DNA of 64,000 bases from Hyphomicrobiales bacterium (GTDB taxonomy: Bacteria > Pseudomonadota > Alphaproteobacteria > Rhizobiales > Rhizobiaceae). Location: positions 99,369 through 163,368 of the forward strand of contig UEHQ01000021.1 in the NCBI GenBank assembly GCA_900489925.1, given 5' to 3'. Position 1 is the first letter of the stretch. Each line of letters starts with the position of its first letter. The notes under the pieces are model-generated. The model was not told the origin of the DNA, searched no databases, and saw only the letters and a program-made list of their open reading frames with translations. Made by a program: the position numbers and the translations under genes. Of this stretch, positions 16,786 through 25,863 are shown piece by piece.

Positions 16786-18330
16786 TCATTCCATCACGGC
16801 GCTGTGGTCCATGACAGGCGCAACCTTCGGCTTGCGCAGCAGAAGCGCCAGCGGAATGACGGCGAGCGACATGAGCATCAGCAGCTTGAAGTCGTCCATG
16901 TAGGCAATGATGGTCGATTGCAGCGTGATCAACTCGTTGAGCGATGCCCGGCCGGCAGCCGTCAGCGGATTGAGCCCCTGTGCAGCCGTGGCCTCGAAGG
17001 CGCGATTGAACGGCGTGACATAGGCCGCGATCGTCTCGTGATTGACCTGCGCGTTCTCCACCAGCAGGGCCGACACGATCGAAATGCCGACGCTCGAGCC
17101 GATGTTACGTGACAGATTGTAGAGACCCGTACCATCGCCGCGCATGTGAGCCGGCAAGGTCGAGAAGGCAATCGTCGTCAATGGTACGAACAGGAACCCC
17201 AGCCCGGCCCCCTGAACAAAGCCAACCGACACGATCGTCCACTGCGAAACGTCGGGCGTCCATCCCGTCATGTCATACATCGCCCACGCCGTCAGGCTGA
17301 GACCGAGCACCAGAAGGATGCGTGTATCCACCTTACCGATCAGCTTGCCGACGATGAACATGCAGAGCATGGTCCCCATACCACGCGGCCCCATGACGAT
17401 ACCGGCGGTGATGACGGGATAGCCCATCAACGTCTGCAGGTAAGGCGTCATCAGCGCCAGCGAGGCGAGATAGGTGATGCCGATCACGAAGATGAAGATC
17501 ATGCTGACCGAGAAGTTCCGGTCGAGGAACAGCTTCGGATTCACGAAGGACTTCTCCGCCGTCAACGTATGCACGATGAGGAGATAGAAGGCCGACGCGC
17601 AGACAACCGCCTCGATGATGATCTCGCCCGAGCCGAACCAGTTGAGCTGCTCGCCGCGGTCGAGGAAGAGCTGCAGCGAGGCGATCCCCAAACTCATCAG
17701 CCCGAACCCGAACCAGTCGAGTTTTGCCAGAGCGTCCAGCTTGGTCTCGGTGACGTAGATCACGATCCCCGCGAACGCCAGAGCCCCGATGGGCACGTTG
17801 ATGTAGAACACCCAGCGCCAGCTGATGTTGTCCGTCAGCCAGCCGCCGATCACAGGGCCCAGGACCGGCCCGACCATGACCGAGACGCCAAATAAGGCCA
17901 TGGCCGAGCCGCGCTCCTCGACACTATAAATGTCGAGAAGGATACCCTGAGACAGTGGAACCAGCGACGCGCCGAACAGGCCCTGAAGCAGGCGAAAGGC
18001 AACGATCTGGTTCAGCGATTGCGCAAGACCGCAAAGAACCGAAGCAACCACGAAGCCTATGATCGCGGTCAGAAGCACTCTCTTGCGGCCGAACTTCGCG
18101 GCAAGAAAGCCGGACGGCGGCGTCATGATGGCGGCGGCGACGATATAGGACGTCAAAACCCAGTTGATCTGGTCCGCGCTCGCCGACACGCTGCCCTGGA
18201 TGTAGGGCAGCGCGACGTTGGCGATTGTCGTGTCCAATGCCTGCATGATGACGGCGAGAATGACGCAAGCCGTGATCGCGCCGCGATTGGCGACCGGCGT
18301 GGCCGGCGAAGAAGCAGCAGCGTTACTCAT
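16786..18330 (-). CDS. emrB: MFS multidrug exporter, DHA2 (EmrB/QacA) family
   Basis: An inner-membrane proton antiporter of 514 residues with about 14 hydrophobic segments. The early signature LDTTIANVALPYIQGSV is typical of EmrB. The antiporter motif C appears as GPVLGPVIGGWL, followed by WRWVFYINVPIG. The open frame reaches 18390, but ATG 18330 lies within the last codons of emrA (ATGAGTAA overlap of 8 bases) and matches the family start. It is the last gene of the MarR-EmrA-EmrB operon. In the well-studied system EmrA bridges EmrB to an outer-membrane channel for export of hydrophobic compounds. The actual substrate here is unknown. Confidence 0.94.
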   Translation of the reverse strand: MSNAAASSPATPVANRGAITACVILAVIMQALDTTIANVALPYIQGSVSASADQINWVLTSYIVAAAIMTPPSGFLAAKFGRKRVLLTAIIGFVVASVLCGLAQSLNQIVAFRLLQGLFGASLVPLSQGILLDIYSVEERGSAMALFGVSVMVGPVLGPVIGGWLTDNISWRWVFYINVPIGALAFAGIVIYVTETKLDALAKLDWFGFGLMSLGIASLQLFLDRGEQLNWFGSGEIIIEAVVCASAFYLLIVHTLTAEKSFVNPKLFLDRNFSVSMIFIFVIGITYLASLALMTPYLQTLMGYPVITAGIVMGPRGMGTMLCMFIVGKLIGKVDTRILLVLGLSLTAWAMYDMTGWTPDVSQWTIVSVGFVQGAGLGFLFVPLTTIAFSTLPAHMRGDGTGLYNLSRNIGSSVGISIVSALLVENAQVNHETIAAYVTPFNRAFEATAAQGLNPLTAAGRASLNELITLQSTIIAYMDDFKLLMLMSLAVIPLALLLRKPKVAPVMDHSAVME

Positions 18331-19549
18331 GATCCTTGCCGCCGGTGCGGCCCAAAAGCTTGGAGACGAAATCCGGAAGGCCGCGGGCACGGCCAGTGTC
18401 GACGTCGACGACGGTGCTCATGCCGACGCGCAGTGGAGGCTTGCCTGCGGTATCCTCGATGCTGACCCGCATCGGGATGCGTTGCACGACCTTCACCCAG
18501 TTGCCGGTGGTGTTCTGTGCGGGCAGCAGCGAGAAGCTGGAGCCGGAAGCCGGGCTGATGCTCTCGACCTTGCCCTTCCACTCGACGCCAGGATAGGTGT
18601 CGACATAGATACTGACCGGCTGACCTGGCTTCACATAGGTCAGCTCCGTTTCTTTCGGGCTGGCTGCGATCCACAGGTTGCTCGTCGAAACCAGCGAGAA
18701 GGCCTGCGTGGACGCCTGCAGATAGGATCCCGGCTGCAGCGAATTGACGTTCGTTGCGATGCCGTCGAACGGCGCCTTGACGACGCTGTGATCGAGCTCG
18801 CGCTGTGCATCGTCAACCTTGGCCTTGGCCTCGAGATAGAGCGGGTTCTGTTCGACCGGCTGATCGGCGTCGCCACCGAGCTGTGCCAGCGTCGCGGCCG
18901 CTTCCGCCTTGGCGACGATCACCTTCTGGTGGCCGGCGTCCAGATTATGCTTGGCCTGATCGAAGGCCGCGCGGGTTGCCGCCGAGCTGTTCATCAGGTT
19001 CTGCTGGCGATCGAATTCGCTCTGATAATAAGGAATGTCGGCTTCGGCCTGGGTGATCTCGGCAAGCGACTGTTGATAGCTGGCCTTCAGGTTCAGGATC
19101 TGGTTGCGCACGGCACCAAGCTGCGCTGTCGCGCCATCGAGGGCGATCTTGAACGAATCCTGCCGCAGGCTGAAGAGGACCTGGCCCTTCTTGACCGCTT
19201 CATTCTCATGCACGTTGATCTGATCGACGATACCGGACACATCAGTCGTCAGGCCGACCATGTCGGCTTGAATATAGGCATTGTCGGTCGACATGACCTG
19301 GCCGCCGTTGACGTAGTAGTAGCCACCAACCACCAGCGCGACGGGCAGAAGCGCAAAGAGCACGGGACGCGTGAGGCTGCGCCGGCGGCGGACCTTTGTG
19401 CCGCCAGGCGCAGCCACGGCAGAAGCAGGCGCTGAATTGGATGAAGGCGCCTCAGCTACCGTTTCCTCGGATGCAGGAACGTCGTTGTCTTCAACTGGAG
19501 TCTTGGCATTGGCATCGGTAACGATGCGAAGGGGGGATTGATCAGCCAT
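18323..19549 (-). CDS. emrA: EmrA-like membrane fusion protein of the MFS pump
   Basis: The 408-residue adaptor has a cytoplasmic N-terminus of about 60 residues rich in Ala, Pro and Glu, then one membrane helix (RPVLFALLPVALVVGGYYYV). The periplasmic lipoyl half-motif DVSGIVDQINVHENEAVKKG and a long coiled-coil hairpin follow. The second lipoyl half is VKAPFDGIATNVNSLQPGSY, and the barrel domain is PVSIYVDTYPGVEWKGKVES. This is the HlyD/EmrA layout. ATG 19549 overlaps the end of the marR gene (ATGGCTGA, 8 bases), and emrB overlaps its own end by 8 bases, so the three genes are translationally coupled. An upstream frame extension to 19561 is less likely. Confidence 0.93.
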   Translation of the reverse strand: MADQSPLRIVTDANAKTPVEDNDVPASEETVAEAPSSNSAPASAVAAPGGTKVRRRRSLTRPVLFALLPVALVVGGYYYVNGGQVMSTDNAYIQADMVGLTTDVSGIVDQINVHENEAVKKGQVLFSLRQDSFKIALDGATAQLGAVRNQILNLKASYQQSLAEITQAEADIPYYQSEFDRQQNLMNSSAATRAAFDQAKHNLDAGHQKVIVAKAEAAATLAQLGGDADQPVEQNPLYLEAKAKVDDAQRELDHSVVKAPFDGIATNVNSLQPGSYLQASTQAFSLVSTSNLWIAASPKETELTYVKPGQPVSIYVDTYPGVEWKGKVESISPASGSSFSLLPAQNTTGNWVKVVQRIPMRVSIEDTAGKPPLRVGMSTVVDVDTGRARGLPDFVSKLLGRTGGKDHE

Positions 19550-20006
19550 GGTTGGTCTCATTTTCAGCCAGGGGGGTCCGGCAGGCCTGCACTAGGTTTG
19601 TTTTCATCAGGGACAGGATCTGGAACAGTTCGTCACGCTGTTCCGTCGGGATACCGTCCAAAGCTTCGCCGCGTGTCACGTCGCCGATTTCGCGCATCGT
19701 CTCCAGAAGCGGGCGAGCCTCGTCCCGCATGTAGAGAAGCCAGATACGACGATCAGTCGGATGTTGGCGGCGCTCGATAAGCCCGCGCTCCGCGAGCTTA
19801 TCGAGAATACGCACAAGTGTAATCGGCTCGACTTCAAGGATCTCAGCCAGTCCGCCCTGATGTATCCCCTCGTTTGCCGAGAGATACGCCAGCGTCTGCC
19901 ACTGCGATCGCGTCAACCCAAGGCACCGGGCACGATGCTCGAACCGCTTGCGCAGCAAGCGAGCGATGTCGTGCAGGAGAAAACCGAGGGTCGGATTGCT
20001 GTTCAT
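19542..20006 (-). CDS. MarR-family repressor of the emrAB operon
   Basis: A 154-residue winged-helix regulator (FLLHDIARLLRKRFEHRAR, then LTRSQWQTLAYL, HQGGLAEILEVEPITLVRIL, and the wing RRQHPTDRRIWLLY). Dimerisation helices lie at both ends, as in MarR, EmrR and SlyA. An in-frame TTG at 20021 could add five residues, but ATG 20006 is preferred. It is the first gene of an operon with emrA and emrB, overlapping emrA by 8 bases. A perfect palindrome, AGCACA-N7-TGTGCT, lies 20-38 bases upstream over an AT-rich promoter-like sequence. This is the expected arrangement for an autoregulatory repressor released by pump substrates. Ligand unknown. Confidence 0.92.
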   Translation of the reverse strand: MNSNPTLGFLLHDIARLLRKRFEHRARCLGLTRSQWQTLAYLSANEGIHQGGLAEILEVEPITLVRILDKLAERGLIERRQHPTDRRIWLLYMRDEARPLLETMREIGDVTRGEALDGIPTEQRDELFQILSLMKTNLVQACRTPLAENETNHG

Positions 20007-20026
20007 TGAAGTCTGCGCCAATCATA

Positions 20027-20045
20027 AGCACACTTATAATGTGCT
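20027..20045. promoter_or_regulatory. Probable MarR operator upstream of marR-emrA-emrB
   Basis: AGCACA and TGTGCT form perfect 6-bp arms around CTTATAA. The centre is AT-rich and, on the minus strand, could include the -10 region. The size of 19 bp and the position just before the marR start fit a dimeric MarR site. Confidence 0.65.
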
Positions 20046-20058
20046 CAGATATATTAAG

Positions 20059-20075
20059 CTTGTGCGGCGCACAAG
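20059..20075. promoter_or_regulatory. Second GCACA/TGTGC palindrome near the marR promoter
   Basis: CTTGTGC-GGC-GCACAAG is a perfect 7-bp inverted repeat 14 bases from the first palindrome and uses the same TGTGC/GCACA units in the opposite arrangement. It could be a second regulator site or a small hairpin. Confidence 0.45.
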
Positions 20076-20192
20076 GGGTGCCGGCTACAGATTCGACGGA
20101 TGCGACCAAAATGCCGCACCGGCGCCCCGTCCTTGCCAACGACGGCACAAACGGACCTCATGGGCACACACGCATCGCTTTTTGCGCCGCAT

Positions 20193-20223
20193 GAAATTGC
20201 AACCCGTCGGCATTTGCAATTTC
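20193..20223. repeat. Inverted repeat upstream of the second RND operon
   Basis: GAAATTGCAA and TTGCAATTTC are perfect 10-bp arms around an 11-base GC-rich spacer. The site lies 220 bases before the adaptor gene at 20443, in the 436-base gap that separates it from marR. No other gene is seen in the gap. A regulator site is the likeliest reading, and no U-tract supports termination. Confidence 0.55.
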
Positions 20224-20442
20224 GCTTCGGGGCAGTTTATATACCTCGTACAGCTACTTAGCGGCGGCCTCCGCCGCATCAGATTTCTGGCAATGGCAGA
20301 TCACCAACACGTCCACAGCGGCGCCTTGGTGCGGAATTCGATACGGGCGACCGACTCTCGTCCGCAGCAGCAAGACATGACGCGCATGATTTCATCGACA
20401 TAACCGGCGCTGCCTCGCAGCTGCCGCAATCGGGGGACTGCT

Positions 20443-21618
20443 ATGCTCTTCTCGCTTAGATCCGCGCTTGTGCTCGGCGGCATGATCCTCCTCCCCGTCG
20501 CAAATGCCGTCGCCCAAGGCGCGCCGGCGCCGCCTCCGGTCACCGTGGCAAAGCCTGTCGTGCGCGATGTCGTCGACAACGACGAATTCATCGGCCGCTT
20601 CGAGCCCGTGGACCAGGTATCGGTTCGCTCTCGTGTCGGCGGCTACCTGCAGGAGGTGCACTTCACCGATGGCGCGATCGTCAAGAAGGACGATCTGCTT
20701 TTCGTGATCGACCAGCGGCCGTTCATCACGGCGTTGAACGAAGCGAACGCCGCCCTTGAGGTCGCCAAGTCCACCCAGACCTATGCAGAAGCGCAGTTCA
20801 AGCGGGCGGAGTCGCTGGCAACAACCGGCAGCCAGTCCGTCTCCATCCTCGATGACCGCCGCCGTGAATGGATATCGGCGCAAGCCAACGTCCGCGGTGC
20901 ACAGGCAACCGCCGATCGCGCCGCTCTTGATATGCTCTACACCCAGATCACTGCGCCGCTCAGCGGCCGCATCGACCGCCGCCTGATTTCGACCGGCAAT
21001 CTGGTTCAGGCCGACGACACCATTCTGACCACCATCGTCTCGCTCGATCCGATCGACTTCTATTTCGACGTCGACGAACGTCGCCTGCTGAATTTTGCCG
21101 ACACGGCTCGCCGGCAGGGAAAGGATCTGCAGCAAGGCGGTGGTGGGGTCGATGTCGTCGTCACGATCAGCGATCCCAACGCCAAACCCTTCAAGGGAAA
21201 GCTGGATTTTGCCGAAAACCGCATCGACAACGAGAGCGGCACGATCAGAATCCGCGCGCGGTTCGCCAATCCCGACCTCGTGCTTCAGCCCGGGCTGTTC
21301 GGCCGCATTCAGGTCGAGGCTTCCAACACCTACACAGCCATCCTCGTTCCCGATGAGGCGATCGGCTCCGATCAGAACGAGCGCGTGGTCTATGTCGTCG
21401 GCGCCGACGGCAAGGTTTCGACCAAGCCCGTGCGGCCGGGACCGCGGCTCTATGGCTACCGCGTCATTCGCGAAGGTCTGGACGGCACGGAAACGATCAT
21501 CGTCAACGGCCTGATGCGCGCCCGGCCCGGCGGAACGGTCACGCCACAAATGACCGAACTGCCAAAGGAGCGGAGCGAAACGCCGCCTGATACGGCCGGA
21601 GCGGAGAGCGGACAATGA
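20443..21618 (+). CDS. RND periplasmic adaptor (membrane fusion protein), second pump
   Basis: A 391-residue adaptor with a cleavable-type signal (MLFSLRSALVLGGMILLPVA, ending ANAVAQ), the first lipoyl half VRSRVGGYLQEVHFTDGAIV, a helical hairpin (about 90-165), the second half ITAPLSGRIDRRLISTGNLV, a barrel domain (KPFKGKLDFAENRIDNESGT) and a membrane-proximal domain (PGLFGRIQVEAS). There is no lipobox. ATG 20443 has GGGGGA 6 bases upstream. Its stop overlaps the permease start (ATGA), so the two are coupled. The gene lies across from the MarR-EmrAB operon, and a regulator palindrome in the shared gap might control both. Family assignment is firm; the substrate is unknown. Confidence 0.95.
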   Translation: MLFSLRSALVLGGMILLPVANAVAQGAPAPPPVTVAKPVVRDVVDNDEFIGRFEPVDQVSVRSRVGGYLQEVHFTDGAIVKKDDLLFVIDQRPFITALNEANAALEVAKSTQTYAEAQFKRAESLATTGSQSVSILDDRRREWISAQANVRGAQATADRAALDMLYTQITAPLSGRIDRRLISTGNLVQADDTILTTIVSLDPIDFYFDVDERRLLNFADTARRQGKDLQQGGGGVDVVVTISDPNAKPFKGKLDFAENRIDNESGTIRIRARFANPDLVLQPGLFGRIQVEASNTYTAILVPDEAIGSDQNERVVYVVGADGKVSTKPVRPGPRLYGYRVIREGLDGTETIIVNGLMRARPGGTVTPQMTELPKERSETPPDTAGAESGQ

Positions 21619-24600
21619 GGTTTGCCCATTTCTTCGTGAACCGCCCGATCTTTGCGGCGGTTATCTCCATCGTCTTCCTCGTGGTCGGTAGCATTGCCTA
21701 CACGCAATTGCCGGTATCGCAGTATCCCGAGATCGCGCCGCCGACCATTGTCGTCCGCACGTCCTACCCCGGCGCCGACCCGCAGACCATCGCCGATACC
21801 GTTTCGACGCCGCTCGAGCAACAGATCAACGGCGTCGAGGACATGCTCTATATGTCCTCATATTCCAGCGCCGACGGCGCCATGTCGCTGACCATCACGT
21901 TCAAGCTGGGGACCGACCTCGACAAGGTGCAGGTTCTTGTCCAGAATCGCGTCTCCATCGCCCTGCCCCGCCTTCCCGAGGAAGTGCAGCGACTGGGCGT
22001 GACCACCGACAAGAGTTCGCCAGACCTGATGATGGTCGTGCACCTGTTGTCACCGTCGCATCGCTATGACCAGCTCTATGTGTCGAACTATGCCCGCAAT
22101 CGCATCCGCGACGTACTCGTTCGCCTCGATGGCGTCGGCGACGTTCAGATCTTCGGTGAACGCCAGTATTCGATGCGCATCTGGCTCGATCCCGAGAAGC
22201 TGTCGGCATACCAGATGACCTCGGATGATGTGGTCGCGGCACTGAGAGACCAGAACGTGCAGGTCTCGGGCGGCAAGATCGGAGCGCCGCCCGTCACCGG
22301 CAAGAATGCCTTCGAATACACCGTTCGCACCAACGGACGCTTCTCCGACGTCCGCGAGTTTCGCTATGTCATCGTCAAGTCCACCGCCAGCGGCCGCCTC
22401 GTGCAGCTGCAGGATGTCGCCCGTATCGAGCTCGGCGCGCAGGATTATGTGACGAACAGCTATCTCAACAACGACCCGGCAGTCGCCCTTGGCATCTTCG
22501 CGCGGCCCGGCACCAATGCGCTTGATACGGCCCATCAGGTCCAGGGGATCATGAAGGACCTTGCGCGGAATTTCCCGCAGGGGCTGGAATACCGCATCGT
22601 CTACGATACGACAGAGTTCATCTCGGACTCGATCTACGAGGTCTATCGAACGATCGCCGAGGCAGCGATCCTGGTGGCGATCGTCGTTCTGGTCTTCCTC
22701 CAGTCCTGGCGCACCGCGATCATTCCCATCATCGCGATCCCGGTATCGCTGATCGGCACCTTTGCCATCCTGTTCGCCTTCGGCTTCTCCCTCAACATGC
22801 TCACCCTCTTCGGCCTTGTTCTCGCGATCGGCATCGTGGTGGACGACGCGATCGTTGTGGTGGAGAACGTCGAGCGCAATCTGGCGCGTGGCATGACACC
22901 GAAGGAGGCAGCGCACGTTACGATGGATGAAGTCGGCACCGCTGTCGTTGCCATCTCGTTGGTGCTGATCGCCGTATTCGTGCCCACCGCCTTCATTCCC
23001 GGCATCTCCGGCCAGTTCTACAAGCAGTTCGCGGTCACGATCTCGGTCACCACAGCCATCTCCGCTCTGAACTCGCTGACGCTATCGCCGGCGCTGGCCG
23101 GTATCCTGCTGAAAAGCCACGACCACGAGACCAGGCGGACCAATATCGCATCCCGCATCGGACGCGGCCTTGCCAATGGCTTCAACCACGGCTTCGATCG
23201 GATGAGCGCCGGCTATTCATGGATCATCCGGCATCTGGTCAGCAGTTGGGTGGGGCTGACCTGCTCGCTCTTGGTCTTTGCCGGCCTTCTTACCGCCACG
23301 TGGTACATGGGCACGAAGGTTCCGTCGGGCTTCATTCCAACGATGGACCAGGGCTATGCGATCATCGTCGTGCAGCTACCCGATGGCGCCTCGCTTGCGC
23401 GCACCGACGCCGTCGTCAAGCAGGTGGGCGACATTGCCCGCACCGTGCCTGGAGTCGGCAATGCCGTGCAGTTTGCCGGCTTCAGCGGCGCGACCTTCAC
23501 CAATGCCTCGAATGCGGGCGTGGTCTTCGTGCCGTTCAAGTCCTTCGCCGAGCGCGAGGAAGGCGGCGAAACCGCCAACAAGATCATCGGCGAACTCTTC
23601 GGCAAGCTGCAGAGCATCCAGGAAGCCTTCATCATCGCCATTCCGCCGCCATCGGTGCGTGGCGTCGGCAACTCCGGCGGCTTCAAGATGCAGATCTCCG
23701 ATCTTGAAAATGCCGACATGACACGGGTTCTGGGCCTCGCTCGTCAGATGATGGGTGCTGCGGCAACGACCGAGGGGCTGACCGGCGTCTTCACGACCTT
23801 CTCGGACGCAAGCCCTCAATATTTCCTGGCGATCGACCGCGACAAGGCACGCTTCCTGAACGTGCCGATCCCCAACATCTTCAACGCCTTGTCAATCAAT
23901 CTCGGTGTCGCCTACGTCAACGATTTCAACGCTTTCGGCCGGGTCTATCAGGTGCGGGCGCAGGCTGACCGGCAATACCGCATGGACAGGGAAGATATTC
24001 TCGCGCTGAAGGTCCGATCCGCGACCGGCGCGCTGGTCCCGCTCGGCACGTTGATGGATATTCAGGATTCGAGCGGACCGTCTCTCGTGCAGCGGTACAA
24101 TATGTATGTGTCGGTACCGCTGCAGGGCAACCCGACGCCGGGCACCTCAACCGGGGACGCCATCAAGAAGATGGAGGCGCTGGCGACGAAGATCCTGCCA
24201 CCGGGCACGACCTTCGAATGGACGGAGCTCGCCTATCAGGAAACTCACACCGGCAACACGGCCATCTACATCTTCATCTTGTCCGTCGTCTTCGTTTTCC
24301 TGGCACTGGCGGCTCAATATGAAAGCTGGATACTGCCGCTGGCGATCATCCTGATCGTCCCGCTCGCTGTCCTTGCCGCACTGATCGGCGTCTGGTTGAG
24401 GGGCATGGACAATAACGTCCTGACCCAGATTGGTCTGATCGTGCTGATCGGCCTCGCAGCCAAGAACGCCATTCTGATCGTCGAGTTCGCACGCCAGGCT
24501 GAGGAACAGGGCAAATCGCCTGTCGAGGCTGCGATCGAGGCCAGCCACCTGCGACTGCGCCCCATTCTGATGACGGCGTTCGCCTTTATTTTCGGCGTCC

Positions 24601-24812
24601 TGCCGCTCGCGATCGCCACCGGCCCCGGCGCCGAAATGCGCCAATCACTGGGGACGGCCGTTTTCTCCGGGATGCTCGGCGTAACGTTCTTTGGCCTGTT
24701 CCTGACGCCTGTTTTCTATGTCGTCCTGCATTCGTGGCGGCGGAAGCCCGTCGCGTCCGCCGAGACCGAAACTGCCGTCGAGGAAGAGCCGAAGGTCGAA
24801 GCCTCGTCATGA
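21615..24812 (+). CDS. RND multidrug efflux permease (AcrB family), second pump
   Basis: A 1065-residue inner-membrane exporter of the HAE1 family. It begins MRFAHFFVNRPIFAAVISIV (first helix), followed by QLPVSQYPEIAPPTIVVRTS and PLEQQINGVEDMLYMSS. The proton-relay helix reads IGIVVDDAIVVVENVERN, and the second half has LIGLAAKNAILIVEFARQ. ATG 21615 overlaps the adaptor stop by 4 bases. Its 3' end overlaps the convergent exoZ gene by 6 bases. It is a paralogue of the pump at 7343 with its own adaptor but a different regulator context. No TolC-like gene lies nearby, so both pumps must use an outer-membrane channel encoded elsewhere. Confidence 0.96.
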   Translation: MRFAHFFVNRPIFAAVISIVFLVVGSIAYTQLPVSQYPEIAPPTIVVRTSYPGADPQTIADTVSTPLEQQINGVEDMLYMSSYSSADGAMSLTITFKLGTDLDKVQVLVQNRVSIALPRLPEEVQRLGVTTDKSSPDLMMVVHLLSPSHRYDQLYVSNYARNRIRDVLVRLDGVGDVQIFGERQYSMRIWLDPEKLSAYQMTSDDVVAALRDQNVQVSGGKIGAPPVTGKNAFEYTVRTNGRFSDVREFRYVIVKSTASGRLVQLQDVARIELGAQDYVTNSYLNNDPAVALGIFARPGTNALDTAHQVQGIMKDLARNFPQGLEYRIVYDTTEFISDSIYEVYRTIAEAAILVAIVVLVFLQSWRTAIIPIIAIPVSLIGTFAILFAFGFSLNMLTLFGLVLAIGIVVDDAIVVVENVERNLARGMTPKEAAHVTMDEVGTAVVAISLVLIAVFVPTAFIPGISGQFYKQFAVTISVTTAISALNSLTLSPALAGILLKSHDHETRRTNIASRIGRGLANGFNHGFDRMSAGYSWIIRHLVSSWVGLTCSLLVFAGLLTATWYMGTKVPSGFIPTMDQGYAIIVVQLPDGASLARTDAVVKQVGDIARTVPGVGNAVQFAGFSGATFTNASNAGVVFVPFKSFAEREEGGETANKIIGELFGKLQSIQEAFIIAIPPPSVRGVGNSGGFKMQISDLENADMTRVLGLARQMMGAAATTEGLTGVFTTFSDASPQYFLAIDRDKARFLNVPIPNIFNALSINLGVAYVNDFNAFGRVYQVRAQADRQYRMDREDILALKVRSATGALVPLGTLMDIQDSSGPSLVQRYNMYVSVPLQGNPTPGTSTGDAIKKMEALATKILPPGTTFEWTELAYQETHTGNTAIYIFILSVVFVFLALAAQYESWILPLAIILIVPLAVLAALIGVWLRGMDNNVLTQIGLIVLIGLAAKNAILIVEFARQAEEQGKSPVEAAIEASHLRLRPILMTAFAFIFGVLPLAIATGPGAEMRQSLGTAVFSGMLGVTFFGLFLTPVFYVVLHSWRRKPVASAETETAVEEEPKVEASS

Positions 24813-25814
24813 AGGACGCCGCGCCAGCGCGCCCTGCTTTGACCCGGTCCGCGAGAACATCTTCCTGAAGGGCTTTTCGACGAACTCGTAAGCCGCCGTG
24901 CCGAGGATCGTGCCGCCGATCACCGACGCCACCACCGTCGGTGCAGAGGAAAGACCGGCGAAGCCAGCGATCTTGACGATCACCGAAATCGCCAGCGTAT
25001 GCCAGAGGTAGATCGAATAGGACGCATCGCCGAGATAGGTCAGCAGCGGGACCCGCCCGATGCTTCCATCGGCTTCCAGCGACACCATGCCGTAGACAAG
25101 CGCCATCGCCAGCGGGCCGCAGATCGCTTCGTCGAAATCAGCGCCGATCAGGAAGATCGCGGCAAAGCCCGAAAGCGACGCGCCGACACAGGCGAGCCCG
25201 AGGCTGGTGCCGGCGATCCATCGGCGAAGCCAGAGTTCGGCAAGGAAAACGCCGCCGAGAAACTCGAGAATGATCGGCCGGGTGTAGGTATGAAGCGCCG
25301 GAGACGTCGGCTGGAAGATCAAGCCGAATGCGAAGAAGCCGCCGAACGCCAGCGAAAGAAAGCCTAGCCGCCAGTTGCGCGGCAAAAACAGCGCACCGGC
25401 AAACAGCACGTAGAAGAAAATCTCGAAGTTCAGCGTCCAGCCCTGGACCAGAACCGGCCAGATCTCGCCATTGCTCGGCGATCGCATCGGAACAAAGAAG
25501 AGCGAGGCAATGATATGCGACGCCGTCAGCTTGAGATTGGGAAATAGCCCGACCACCGCACCGACGATCATGACAGCCGTGACCAGCCAGTAGGACGGCG
25601 CGATGCGACGAACGCGATCAAACAGGAACTGCTGCGGCGACATCGGCCGGCGGTCGCTGATGACCCACATGATGAAACCGCTGATGACGAAAAACACGTC
25701 GACGCCGGCCGCACCGATCGCAAAGTGCTCGCCAACCTTTTCCGCCGCGTGAAAGACGACGACAGCGAGCGCTGCAAAGGCGCGCAGATATTGGATGCCG
25801 TAAAGAGTCTTCAT
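24807..25814 (-). CDS. exoZ: Exopolysaccharide O-acetyltransferase ExoZ-like
   Basis: A 335-residue membrane acyltransferase (acyltransferase 3 family) with about 10 hydrophobic segments. It starts MKTLYGIQYLRAFAALAVVV, with the family histidine in VFHAAEKVG and the signature GVDVFFVISGFIMW. Homologous ExoZ adds the acetyl group to succinoglycan subunits at the inner membrane. The gene is the last of the leftward run exoY, exoF, exoQ, exoZ, the same order as in S. meliloti, which supports the name. It is separated from exoQ by 49 bases and overlaps the end of the convergent RND permease gene by 6 bases. No separate terminator was seen. Confidence 0.92.
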   Translation of the reverse strand: MKTLYGIQYLRAFAALAVVVFHAAEKVGEHFAIGAAGVDVFFVISGFIMWVISDRRPMSPQQFLFDRVRRIAPSYWLVTAVMIVGAVVGLFPNLKLTASHIIASLFFVPMRSPSNGEIWPVLVQGWTLNFEIFFYVLFAGALFLPRNWRLGFLSLAFGGFFAFGLIFQPTSPALHTYTRPIILEFLGGVFLAELWLRRWIAGTSLGLACVGASLSGFAAIFLIGADFDEAICGPLAMALVYGMVSLEADGSIGRVPLLTYLGDASYSIYLWHTLAISVIVKIAGFAGLSSAPTVVASVIGGTILGTAAYEFVEKPFRKMFSRTGSKQGALARRPS

Positions 25815-25863
25815 CCGGTTCCCTCGAATGACCGATCAACGCCGGTCTGAAATGCAAATGACG

